DNA from: JBGCDD01 sp045105075
GTDB taxonomy: Bacteria > Pseudomonadota > Alphaproteobacteria > Rhodobacterales > Rhodobacteraceae
NCBI GenBank assembly: GCA_045105075.1
Contig: JBGCDD010000233.1
Span: 1-36,984, forward strand
Length of the DNA stretch: 36,984 bases
Reading direction: 5' to 3'
The notes under the pieces are model-generated. The model saw only the letters and a program-made list of their open reading frames with translations, did no database searches and was not told the DNA's origin. Both the position numbers and the translations under genes were made by a program. Every line of letters begins with the position of its first letter. The stretch's first letter is position 1. This document shows positions 22,987 to 31,286 of the stretch, piece after piece.

Positions 22987-25353
22987 CTAGAATCGCGCCT
23001 GGATCGTCAGGTCGAAATTCTGCTCGCGGTCAAAGCTTTCTTTGCGCAATGCATTGGAAAAGTTCAACCGCAGCGGGCCAAACCCGGTGTTCCACAACAG
23101 CGAAAAGCCAATCACATGGCGCAACGACCGATCCGCCCCGACAATGTTGTTGCTGGCCCCGGTGTTGGCGTCGCGCAGGTTCCAAAGGCTGCCGACGTCA
23201 TAAAACACGCCCCCCCGCAATCCGACCTCTTCGGGCAGGCCAAGCGGGAATTCCGCCTCAAGGCGAGCCACCGCGTAAATGTTGCCCCCTAGCGCGTCGT
23301 CCACCCCGTTGGACTGATCCCGCGGACCAAGGCCTGCGGGTTCGAAGCCACGGAATGTGGAGGGCGTCAGGACAAAACGATCCACCGACCGGCTGAACGT
23401 GTCGCTGCGCCAATGCAGGCTGCCGGCATCAATCGAGGCGCGCAAGATCACCTCTTCGTTGAGAACCCGCGTCTGCGCGATAAGTTTGGCGTTGGTGCGA
23501 AGGAACTTGTTGTCGCCGCCCACGCCACCAATGTCCGCGCCCAGTGTAAACAACACACCGGCGTTCGGATTGAGGCCCGACAACCTGCTGTCATAGGTAT
23601 AGCTGATTCCAAACGAACTGTTTGAGCGGCTGCCTTGCGCGATTTCCGACGCCACAACAAAGCCATTGGCAACGGTGTTTCGGGTGGTCATTTCGGTCAA
23701 GCGATACGAATAGCTCAGCTTCACCTTGCCATTTTCGCTGACCGGAAAGGTCAGAGCCGGCTGGAAGAACAAGCGCTCGGTGTCATATGAGGCAAACGAA
23801 GATTCGGTGCCCGATATCCCAAAGTCGAGATCGAACTGCAACTCGCGCCCCAGCAGGAAAGGTTCGGTGAAGCCAATCGAATATTCTTCTGAATCTGACG
23901 CTGTTGAGGCCGAAAACGACAACCGTTGACCACGCCCCAAGAAGTTGTTTTCCGACAATCCAAGCGCCAACCCAAACCCGTCACTGACCGAATAGTTACC
24001 ACCCAGGCTCAGCGATCCGGTGGGTTGTTCTTCCACATCCACATCCACCACAACCTGGTCGGTGCTGGCACCGCCGCGCGCGGTCACATCGGCGTTGGAA
24101 AAATAACCAAGCGCGCGGATCCGTTCGGCGCTTTCGCGAATTTCGCGGGGGTTAAAAGGGTCGCCTTCAACAATGCGGAACTGTTGGCGCACCACCCTGT
24201 CCAATGTCGTGGTGTTGCCTTCGATATCGATACGTTCGACAAAAATGCGCGGCCCCCGCACCAGCGCAAATTCAACATCCAGCGTCAGATCGCGATCATT
24301 GCGCGAAATACGGGGTTCGACCCGCAAGAAATCGATGCCCTGTTTGATCGCCAGACGCTCCATGCGCGCAATCGACGTTTCAACCAGAGACGGCGAGTAA
24401 ACGACGCCAGGCTTGACCTTCAACGCGGCGTTGAAAACATCTGCATCTGCTTCGGACATTTCACTGACTGTGGTGATGTTGCCAAAGCGAAACTGCTGGC
24501 CCTCGACGACATTCAGCACGAGGAAAAACGCATCACGCTCGCGGGTCAGTTCGACATTCGTGTTCAGCGTGCGAAAATCGATGTAGCCACGCGACAAATA
24601 GAAATCTCGCAAAACCTGGCGATCAAACTGAATACGGTCCTCAACCAGCGTGTCGGCGCGAATAAAGGTGCGCAAAAGTCCCGCCTGTTTGGTTTCCAGA
24701 ACCCGCCGCAGACGACGGTCGGAAAAAACGCGGTTGCCGACAAAACTGATGCGTTCGATTTCAATCGTGTCGCCTTCGGCGATCTCAAACACCAAATCAA
24801 CGCGGTTGTCGCTGCGCCGGATGATGCGCGGCGTGACAGTCGCCGCGATGCGACCCTGCTGCGAATAAACTTCAGCGATCACAGCGGCATCGCGCTCGGC
24901 TTGCGACGGGCTGAACACGCGCCGGGGTGAAGATTCGATGAACCCTTCCAGCGCGTCGTCCTTGATGCGTCGGTTGCCCTCGAAATTGATACGGTTAACC
25001 GTCGGAAATTCGCTGACCGTGATGATCAATGTGCGCCCACGCGGAGTCAGATCGACGGTTTCGAACAAGCCGCTGTCAAAAATCCGCTGATAGGCGTCAT
25101 TTAGCTGCCCACCGCTGATCCGTTTGCCCGGCTGAATGCCGGTATAGGCAACAATTGTCGCGTCTTCGACTCGCTGGTTGCCGTTGACTTGCACCGAGTT
25201 GAAAACAAAGCTTTGCGCCTGCGCATTTTGCGGCGCAACGAGCAAGAACAGCACAATAACAAGGCTGAACGCTGTGCTTAGACGACACAAGATGTTGGAG
25301 ATACTTCTCCGTTCAACGCAGGATGTTCCCGCGATATTCCCCAAACCCATCAT
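22987..25353 (-). CDS. bamA: Outer membrane protein assembly factor BamA
   Basis: The product has about 788 residues and is the essential beta-barrel insertase of the BAM complex. A long basic N-region and hydrophobic segment (FSLVIVLFLLVAPQNAQAQ) form the signal peptide. Five POTRA domains fill about 45-420, followed by the Omp85 barrel. The barrel has the loop-6 motif RGFEPAGLGPRD, with Phe rather than the usual Val before RGF, and a terminal strand ending in TIQARF with the expected final Phe. Start at one of two adjacent ATGs (25348-25353); no clear ribosome site is seen, and an earlier TTG is possible. The tail of the neighbouring skp follows at seven bases. Confidence 0.95.
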   Translation of the reverse strand: MMGLGNIAGTSCVERRSISNILCRLSTAFSLVIVLFLLVAPQNAQAQSFVFNSVQVNGNQRVEDATIVAYTGIQPGKRISGGQLNDAYQRIFDSGLFETVDLTPRGRTLIITVSEFPTVNRINFEGNRRIKDDALEGFIESSPRRVFSPSQAERDAAVIAEVYSQQGRIAATVTPRIIRRSDNRVDLVFEIAEGDTIEIERISFVGNRVFSDRRLRRVLETKQAGLLRTFIRADTLVEDRIQFDRQVLRDFYLSRGYIDFRTLNTNVELTRERDAFFLVLNVVEGQQFRFGNITTVSEMSEADADVFNAALKVKPGVVYSPSLVETSIARMERLAIKQGIDFLRVEPRISRNDRDLTLDVEFALVRGPRIFVERIDIEGNTTTLDRVVRQQFRIVEGDPFNPREIRESAERIRALGYFSNADVTARGGASTDQVVVDVDVEEQPTGSLSLGGNYSVSDGFGLALGLSENNFLGRGQRLSFSASTASDSEEYSIGFTEPFLLGRELQFDLDFGISGTESSFASYDTERLFFQPALTFPVSENGKVKLSYSYRLTEMTTRNTVANGFVVASEIAQGSRSNSSFGISYTYDSRLSGLNPNAGVLFTLGADIGGVGGDNKFLRTNAKLIAQTRVLNEEVILRASIDAGSLHWRSDTFSRSVDRFVLTPSTFRGFEPAGLGPRDQSNGVDDALGGNIYAVARLEAEFPLGLPEEVGLRGGVFYDVGSLWNLRDANTGASNNIVGADRSLRHVIGFSLLWNTGFGPLRLNFSNALRKESFDREQNFDLTIQARF

Positions 25354-25431
25354 TCGAACCCAAAATCTTAGCAGCACTGACAACGTGGTTATCGGGATTG
25401 CACAGGGTTGTCAAAACACCAAAACAAAGAC

Positions 25432-25452
25432 GGCGCGCAATTGCTGCGCGCC
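25432..25452 (-). terminator. Hairpin with T-rich tail downstream of the 41-aa gene
   Basis: GGCGCGC and GCGCGCC pair perfectly around a seven-base loop. On the minus strand the stem is followed by gtctttgttttgg, a T-rich but broken tail. It could partly separate rseP-41-aa transcription from bamA, or be read through to keep the operon joined. Confidence 0.5.
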
Positions 25453-25465
25453 GCCCAAACCGATC

Positions 25466-25485
25466 GAAAGCGCATGAGCGCTTTC
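25466..25485. repeat. Perfect 8-bp hairpin before the terminator
   Basis: GAAAGCGC-atga-GCGCTTTC is perfectly palindromic apart from its four-base loop. It lies 12 bases after the stop of the 41-aa gene and 13 bases before the GC-rich stem at 25432-25452. The pair may form an RNA 3' structure. Confidence 0.5.
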
Positions 25486-25497
25486 AGAAACTAAAAA

Positions 25498-25623
25498 TTA
25501 CATGCTGCCGAGATAGGCGCCCGCCATGAGCGCCACACTGATGGTTGACAGATACAAGATCCGATCCCAATTCAGCTCCATCACCAACGACAGTCCGCGA
25601 TACGAATGTTGCAGTGTTTGCAT
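25498..25623 (-). CDS. 41-residue predicted small membrane protein between rseP and bamA
   Basis: The ATG at 25621-25623 with AAGGAACAAG upstream opens a 41-residue frame ending at TAA (25498-25500). Residues 1-20 are polar (MQTLQHSYRGLSLVMELNWD), and residues about 22-40 form one hydrophobic stretch (ILYLSTISVALMAGAYLGS). The position, among envelope-biogenesis genes and on the same strand, with two hairpins after it, suggests a true small gene rather than chance. I do not recognise a family and assign no function. Bases 25354-25497 otherwise hold only those hairpins and the bamA leader. Confidence 0.6.
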   Translation of the reverse strand: MQTLQHSYRGLSLVMELNWDRILYLSTISVALMAGAYLGSM

Positions 25624-25725
25624 AGTCTTGTTCCTTTGCCACCTGTTGCCCCCATGCCTATGGGCCGAATGTGGCGAGACTTTGACAGGCCGGGGGAAAG
25701 CTCGTGTTCTCGAAACAATACCTCC

Positions 25726-27075
25726 TTAGCAGAAGATATCGTTTCCAAGAGCAAATACCATTAGCGTCAGGATCGCGGCAAGACCGGCCGTCATCAGAAT
25801 GCGCAAAGCCAGGTCGCTTGGCGGTTTCCCGCTGACCGCTTCGTAGGCATAGAACACCAAGTGCCCGCCGTCCAAAGCCGGGATCGGGAACAGATTGAGC
25901 AAGCCGACAGCCGTGGACAGCACCGCAATGAACCAGATGAAGCTCTGTGCGCCTTGGCTGGCCATCGCCCCCGAGGTTTCCGCGATTCCAATCGGGCCTG
26001 ACATGTTGCAGGTGCTGATTGCGCCTGTGATCATATGCCAGAGCCCTGAAAGCGACCCTTGAATAATGCGCAATGTTTGCTCGACCCCGCCTGACACTGC
26101 ATGCCACGGACCGGCGGTTTCGGTGGCCGCGTCAAAGGCCATTCCGCCAACGATGCCAATGCGCCAATGGGTGACGAAACCGCCGCCCTCTTGGGGTTCA
26201 TCGGTGCGTCGAGGCGCCAAAGCGAATTCCAGAATCGCCCCATCTCGCCACACTTCCAACAGCAAAACCCGACCGTCTGATGCTTCGACAGCGGTTTTCA
26301 GCTGATCAAAGGCGAAAATCGGCGCGCCATCGATCGAAACGATCACATCGTCCGCCTTCAACTCGATGTCCATTGCGGCGCTGCGAGGGGCAACTTGGGT
26401 GATGTGGGGCGGAAAAAGATAGGGCCCTGTCACAGAGACCTCGGAATCGCCGCGCCGCACGGTGTAATCAAGCACGGGTTTCTGAGGGATCGAATCAGTG
26501 AAAGCCCGCCAAGCGACCTGGTCATCAAAACTGGGCGTGTCGGATCCCTCAATCGCCAAAATCTCGTCACCGGCGGTCAGTTCAAATCCGGCATCGGGTA
26601 AAGTGTGCAGTTCGCCCACCGTCAGCGGGTCACTGGCCACACCCCGGAGCATGAAAATCGCCGCGAAAACAGCGATCGACATGGCGAAATTGAAAAACGG
26701 GCCGGCTGCGACGGTTGCGGCGCGCGCCCATAGGGGGGCGCCATGCATTGTGCGACGCAACTCGGCCGGATCGCGCGCGGCTTGAGCCATCGCACCTTCA
26801 TCCTTGCCTGAGGCCGCGTTCGCATCGCCCATGAATTTAACATAGCCGCCAAACGGCAGCAGCGCGATCTGCCATCGCGTGCCGCGCTGATCAACGCGGC
26901 TGTACAGAACCGGACCAAACCCAAGGCTGAACACCTCGGCGTGGATGCCAGACCAACGCCCGACAATGTAGTGGCCATATTCATGCACCGCCACAATCAC
27001 AGAGAGCGCAACGACAAAAGCCGCAATCGTATAGATCAACCCACCAAACTGCGGGATCAACGTGACAATATCCAA
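25726..27075 (-). CDS. rseP: Site-2 intramembrane zinc protease RseP
   Basis: The product has 449 residues. It cleaves membrane-bound anti-sigma factors and leftover signal peptides inside the inner membrane. The zinc motif HEYGH is at 31-35 in the first transmembrane helix. A PDZ domain (about 215-290) follows, and NLFPIPALDGGHLVFYAYEA near 390 supplies the third metal ligand. Four membrane segments are visible. The start is TTG at 27073-27075 (LDIVTLIPQF) with AAGG seven bases upstream; no ATG fits the family N-terminus. It starts four bases after the dxr stop and is followed by a small gene before bamA. Confidence 0.93.
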   Translation of the reverse strand: MDIVTLIPQFGGLIYTIAAFVVALSVIVAVHEYGHYIVGRWSGIHAEVFSLGFGPVLYSRVDQRGTRWQIALLPFGGYVKFMGDANAASGKDEGAMAQAARDPAELRRTMHGAPLWARAATVAAGPFFNFAMSIAVFAAIFMLRGVASDPLTVGELHTLPDAGFELTAGDEILAIEGSDTPSFDDQVAWRAFTDSIPQKPVLDYTVRRGDSEVSVTGPYLFPPHITQVAPRSAAMDIELKADDVIVSIDGAPIFAFDQLKTAVEASDGRVLLLEVWRDGAILEFALAPRRTDEPQEGGGFVTHWRIGIVGGMAFDAATETAGPWHAVSGGVEQTLRIIQGSLSGLWHMITGAISTCNMSGPIGIAETSGAMASQGAQSFIWFIAVLSTAVGLLNLFPIPALDGGHLVFYAYEAVSGKPPSDLALRILMTAGLAAILTLMVFALGNDIFC

Positions 27076-27079
27076 GTTT

Positions 27080-28252
27080 CTACCTTGCTCGTTCGGTCAT
27101 GATTTCATTGGCCCACTCCCGAGCGAGATGGTCCGTGTGGGTGACGTTATCAAGGGTCATTGCGGCATCAATAAGTCCCGGTTGTGCCTCAAAACGGTTA
27201 AGAACCTCTTCAACAACGCCGGCCATATCCATAAAACCGATCTGACCGGCAATAAAAGCGTCCAACGCACGCTCTTTGGCACCATTGAAAACGGCCCCGC
27301 TGAGACCGCCGCGTTGCATCACCTGCCGCGCCAGCACCAACGCGGGATAACGGGCCAAGTCGGGGGCGCGAAAACTGAGCTGTGCAATCTGCGCCAGATC
27401 CAGCCGCGACACCGGCAATTTGCGCCGTTCCGGATAGTGCAGCGCGAAGCCAATCGCATGGCGCATATCGGGCGGCCCCACATGCGCCATCAGCGCGCCA
27501 TCGGCGAACCCAACCAGTGCGTGGATCAACGACTCCGGGTGAACGATGGTTTCGATTTGATCGGGCTGAACCCCAAAGTACTCTTTAGTTTCAATCAGTT
27601 CCAGGGCTTTGTTAAACATCGACGCCGAGTCGATTGTGATGCGTTGGCCCATATCCCAATTGGGGTGGCTCGAGGCTTCGGCCAATGTGGCTGAGGCCAA
27701 TGCCTCTAGTGGCCAGTCGCGAAAGGCACCACCACTGGCGGTGATCACAATGCGTTCAACCGCCGCGATATCTTCGCCAATCAGCGCCTGAAACACAGCA
27801 GAATGTTCACTGTCGACAGGCAAAAGGCGGGTGTTGTGGGCCCGCGCTGTCTCTAAAACCAATGCTCCGGCACACACCAGTGATTCCTTGTTGGCCAAGG
27901 CCAGCACTGCGCCCTGTTTCAACGCGGCCAGCCCAGGGGGCAGCCCTGCGGCGCCAACGATGGCTGACATCACCCAGTCGGCGGGTCGCGCGGCGGCCTC
28001 GATTATGGCATCTGGTCCGGCGGCAGCCTCAATTCCGGTTCCGCCCAAAGCATCGCGCAACGGCGCCAGCAATTCCGGGCGCGCCGTCACTGCAATTTCA
28101 GCGCGCAATGCAATCGCATCCTGCGCCAGTTGGTCAATATTGCCCGCCCCTGTGAGCGCGACAACATCATAGTCTTGTAAGGAACGCCCAATCAGATCGA
28201 TGGTATTTTGCCCAATCGACCCGGTTGCACCCAAAATGCTGACACGCCGCAT
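27080..28252 (-). CDS. dxr: 1-deoxy-D-xylulose 5-phosphate reductoisomerase
   Basis: The product has 390 residues. It makes methylerythritol phosphate, the committed step of the non-mevalonate isoprenoid pathway, using NADPH. GATGSIGQNT at 8-17 binds NADPH; LPVDSEHSAVFQ and ITASGGAFRDWP (active-site glutamate and serine regions) are near 145-180; HPNWDMGQRITIDSASMFNK near 205 binds metal and substrate. All match the family. The start overlaps the cdsA stop by one base. Its product feeds undecaprenyl phosphate made by UppS, encoded two genes upstream. Confidence 0.96.
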   Translation of the reverse strand: MRRVSILGATGSIGQNTIDLIGRSLQDYDVVALTGAGNIDQLAQDAIALRAEIAVTARPELLAPLRDALGGTGIEAAAGPDAIIEAAARPADWVMSAIVGAAGLPPGLAALKQGAVLALANKESLVCAGALVLETARAHNTRLLPVDSEHSAVFQALIGEDIAAVERIVITASGGAFRDWPLEALASATLAEASSHPNWDMGQRITIDSASMFNKALELIETKEYFGVQPDQIETIVHPESLIHALVGFADGALMAHVGPPDMRHAIGFALHYPERRKLPVSRLDLAQIAQLSFRAPDLARYPALVLARQVMQRGGLSGAVFNGAKERALDAFIAGQIGFMDMAGVVEEVLNRFEAQPGLIDAAMTLDNVTHTDHLAREWANEIMTERAR

Positions 28253-29043
28253 CAGCCGGCTCCGGGGGGCAAGCCGACCAGCCCGCCGACCACAAGCACA
28301 AACACCGATGCGCCCAGCATTCCGTCAAAGCGATCAAGCAAGCCGCCATGGCCCGGGATCAGCGAGCTAGAGTCCTTGACCCCGACCTGACGTTTGATCG
28401 CGCTTTCCGCGATATCACCCAGTTGCGCGGCAAAGGCGACAAACACCGAAAACACCACTAAAAGCAGGCTGGCGGACTGCCCGAGCGCAAAACCAAGCCC
28501 GACAAGGCCCGCGCCGACCCAGCCCGCAGCAGTGCCGGACCAGGTCTTTTTCGGACTGACCTGAGGCCAGAATTTTGGCCCCCCCAGCGTCTTTCCCGCA
28601 AAATACCCGGCCACGTCCGATACAACGACAACCGCAACAAGCCACAGCATCCAGACAAAGCCGAAGTCATCGCGCACAGCCATCATTTCATAGCCCGCCA
28701 ACATCACCAACGCGACAAAGCCCGCAAAGACCAGCCGCAAACGCGGCATCTGCGTGGCGCCAACAATCGCAGGGGCCAGCAGGACCGGCAGAACAAAAGC
28801 ACCCGGCAGGTAAATCGCGCCAAAGACCGCAAAACCACACAGGATGCCAAGCTGCAGAGCCAAAGCCGAACGACCAGGGGCCAGCATGCGCGTCAGCTCC
28901 CAGGTCATTGCGCCACACACCAGCGCCACAAAGCCATGAAACACATCCCCGCCAAGCGACACCGCGCCAAGACCCAGTGCCACCATCACCGCGCCTGAGC
29001 CCAGCCGCATCGCAAGATCAGACCAGCGCCCTGCCTCGCTCAT
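28252..29043 (-). CDS. cdsA: Phosphatidate cytidylyltransferase
   Basis: The product has 263 residues, mostly in about seven hydrophobic segments. It makes CDP-diacylglycerol, the precursor of all phospholipids, at the inner membrane. The CdsA signature is present near the C-terminus: GDIAESAIKRQVGVKDSS followed by IPGHGGLLDRFDG. It overlaps uppS by four bases (ATGA) and dxr by one, so the trio is tightly coupled. No defect is seen. Confidence 0.94.
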   Translation of the reverse strand: MSEAGRWSDLAMRLGSGAVMVALGLGAVSLGGDVFHGFVALVCGAMTWELTRMLAPGRSALALQLGILCGFAVFGAIYLPGAFVLPVLLAPAIVGATQMPRLRLVFAGFVALVMLAGYEMMAVRDDFGFVWMLWLVAVVVVSDVAGYFAGKTLGGPKFWPQVSPKKTWSGTAAGWVGAGLVGLGFALGQSASLLLVVFSVFVAFAAQLGDIAESAIKRQVGVKDSSSLIPGHGGLLDRFDGMLGASVFVLVVGGLVGLPPGAG

Positions 29044-29771
29044 ACTTTGACGGCCCCGAAACGGCGATCACGCGCGCCAAAACTGGCGCAAAGACGGGCC
29101 AGTTCCTGAGCTGTAAAATCCGGCCAAAGCGTGTCGATGAATTCATATTCTGCATAGGCCGACTGCCAGAGCAGAAAGTTCGATATGCGCGCCTCGCCCG
29201 AGGTGCGGATCACCAGATCCGGATCCGGCAGCACGCGGGTATCAAGGTAGCGCGGCAATGTTTGCTCATCCACATCATCGGGGTGCAATTGACCGCTTGC
29301 CACGTCCTGGGCCAGGCGACGCGTGGCGCGGGCCACCTCGTCACGGGCGCCATAGTTCAACGCGATTGTCAGATGGACCCCGTCATTGTGCGCGGTCTGG
29401 CATTCCAGTTGGTCCATCAGCGCGATCAGTTTGGCATCGAGGCGCACCCGATCCCCGATAAAACGCACCCGCACACCGCGCGCATCCAACGCCCGGGTTT
29501 CTTTGGTGATGTAGCGGCGAAACAGGCTCATTAGCCCGGCGACTTCGACCTGCGTGCGTTTCCAGTTCTCGGTCGAAAAGGCAAAGATCGTCAGGTATTT
29601 CACACCCAGATCCGGGCAAGCTTCGACCACTTCGCGCACCCGGCGTGCGCCTGCATGATGACCAAACAGCCGCGGGCGACCGCGCGCCTGCGCCCAACGC
29701 CCGTTGCCGTCCATGATGATTGCGATGTGGCGCGGGCCGGGGATGTTTACCGTATCGGGGTCTTTAGGCAT
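29040..29771 (-). CDS. uppS: Undecaprenyl pyrophosphate synthase (cis-prenyltransferase)
   Basis: The product has 243 residues. It extends farnesyl pyrophosphate to the C55 carrier of peptidoglycan and polysaccharide units. HIAIIMDGNGRWAQARG at 15-31 carries the catalytic Asp (D21), HHAGARRVREVV follows, IFAFSTENWKR is the central motif, and DLVIRTSGEARISNFLLWQ near 190 is the C-terminal signature. Ten bases separate it from frr upstream; it overlaps cdsA downstream. Confidence 0.96.
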   Translation of the reverse strand: MPKDPDTVNIPGPRHIAIIMDGNGRWAQARGRPRLFGHHAGARRVREVVEACPDLGVKYLTIFAFSTENWKRTQVEVAGLMSLFRRYITKETRALDARGVRVRFIGDRVRLDAKLIALMDQLECQTAHNDGVHLTIALNYGARDEVARATRRLAQDVASGQLHPDDVDEQTLPRYLDTRVLPDPDLVIRTSGEARISNFLLWQSAYAEYEFIDTLWPDFTAQELARLCASFGARDRRFGAVKV

Positions 29772-29780
29772 CGGGGCAGC

Positions 29781-30344
29781 CTAAACCTGCATGATTTCGG
29801 ATTGTTTGGTTTCCAACTGCGCATCGACCGCCGCAATCAGTTTCTTGGTCAGATCTTCGACTTCGCTTTCCCAGAATTTCTGGTCGTCCTCTGACAGCCC
29901 ATCCGATTTGGCCTTTTTGATCTGATCCATACCATCACGGCGCACATTGCGGATCGAGACGCGGCCATTTTCGGCGTATTGTCCGGCGACTTTGGTCAGC
30001 TCGCGGCGACGCTCTTCGTTCAACTCGGGGATCGGCAGCATGATGATCGTGCCGTTCAGTTGCGGATTGATGCCCAGCCCGGATTCGCGAATGGCCTTTT
30101 CGACCTTGGCCACAAGACCCTTGTCCCAGACATTGATCGTCACCATCCGCGGTTCGGGCACGTTCACAGTGCCCACCTGGTTGATCGGCGTTTTGGTGCC
30201 ATAAGCATCAACCATCACCGGTTCCAGCATCGAGGCACTGGCACGTCCGGTGCGCAACGACGCAAACTCGGTGCGCAGCGACGCAATCGCGCCTTCCATC
30301 CGCCGTTCCAGATCGTCGGTGTCCAGCATGAAATCATCTGACAT
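29781..30344 (-). CDS. frr: Ribosome recycling factor
   Basis: The product has 187 residues. It splits post-termination ribosomes with EF-G. The three-helix bundle and small beta domain are seen in order: MEGAIASLRTEFASLRTGRA, MVDAYGTKTPINQVGTVNVP, and PIPELNEERRRELTKVAGQY with VRRDGMDQIKK. The ATG at 30342-30344 is clear. It follows pyrH with a 156-base gap, which has no gene and only a possible TATACT -10 element (30396-30401) with no good -35. It leads the uppS-cdsA-dxr-rseP series. Confidence 0.97.
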   Translation of the reverse strand: MSDDFMLDTDDLERRMEGAIASLRTEFASLRTGRASASMLEPVMVDAYGTKTPINQVGTVNVPEPRMVTINVWDKGLVAKVEKAIRESGLGINPQLNGTIIMLPIPELNEERRRELTKVAGQYAENGRVSIRNVRRDGMDQIKKAKSDGLSEDDQKFWESEVEDLTKKLIAAVDAQLETKQSEIMQV

Positions 30345-30500
30345 TGATGCCCCCTAATGCGTTTTTTCGCGCTTATAGCCGGTGACCGAAGGGAAAGTAT
30401 AGAGGCAGCGGCCTTCGCGGCCCGGCGCACAGCCACATTGTTTTCACCCGGTTTACGCGCGCCTGACCTTAGAAATGGAGGCAAGCCTGCCGATGACGCC

Positions 30501-31247
30501 TTAGCCGATGACTTTGGTATAGGTGCCTTGCCCGGCCAGAATGCCGCGAAAGCCGCCCGGCTCGTCCAGCGAGAACACGATGATAGGCAGGTTATTGTCG
30601 CGCGCCAACGCAATCGCGCTGGCATCCATCACGCCCAGACGTTTGGCCAGCACATCATCATAGCTGACCGTGTCATAGCGTTTGGCATCCGGGTTCTTGA
30701 CCGGGTCCTTATCATAAACCCCATCGACCTTGGTGCCCTTGAAAATCGCCTCGCAGGACATTTCGTTGGCTCGCAGCGTGGCGGCCGTGTCAGTCGTGAA
30801 ATAGGGATTGCCAGTGCCCGCGGCAAAAATGCAAACCCGTTTCTTTTCCAAATGGCGCACGGCGCGGCGGCGAATGTAGGGCTCGGCCACCTCATCCATG
30901 CGGATCGCGCTGATCACCCGGGTGTGCACTTTCAGCGCCTCAAGCGAGGATTGAACCGCCAGCGCGTTCATCACCGTCGCCAACATGCCCATATAATCCG
31001 CCGTGGTGCGTTCCATGCCCTGCGCACTGCCTTGCAGGCCGCGAAACACGTTGCCCCCGCCAATCACCATGCAGATCTCAACGCCCATATCGTGCACCGA
31101 TTTAACCTCGCGCGCGATGCGTTCCACAGTGGGCGGATGCAGTCCAAACCCCTGATCCCCCATCAAGGCCTCGCCAGAAATCTTCAGCATCACCCGTTTA
31201 TAGGCCGTCTGCGGGGCTTCTGTTTGAGAGGGATTGGACAGGGTCAT
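30501..31247 (-). CDS. pyrH: UMP kinase
   Basis: The product has 248 residues. It phosphorylates UMP to UDP for pyrimidine nucleotides and UDP-sugars, as a hexamer of the amino-acid kinase fold. KRVMLKISGEALMGDQGFG near the start binds ATP. CMVIGGGNVFRG and GMLATVMNALAVQ are the UMP-site motifs, and FKGTKVDGVYDKDP near 175 is typical. The first 17 residues (MTLSNPSQTEAPQTAYK) are a short extension usual here. It is the first gene of the minus-strand array, divergent from miaA by 39 bases. Confidence 0.96.
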   Translation of the reverse strand: MTLSNPSQTEAPQTAYKRVMLKISGEALMGDQGFGLHPPTVERIAREVKSVHDMGVEICMVIGGGNVFRGLQGSAQGMERTTADYMGMLATVMNALAVQSSLEALKVHTRVISAIRMDEVAEPYIRRRAVRHLEKKRVCIFAAGTGNPYFTTDTAATLRANEMSCEAIFKGTKVDGVYDKDPVKNPDAKRYDTVSYDDVLAKRLGVMDASAIALARDNNLPIIVFSLDEPGGFRGILAGQGTYTKVIG

Positions 31248-31286
31248 ATTGCGCTCCGCTGTGGCACCGGGTTATTGGGGCGCAAA

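Noticed and set aside
30357..31286. Long in-frame extension upstream of miaA
   Set aside because: It runs across pyrH and the frr-pyrH gap in antisense and matches nothing; only the C-terminal 316 residues are MiaA.
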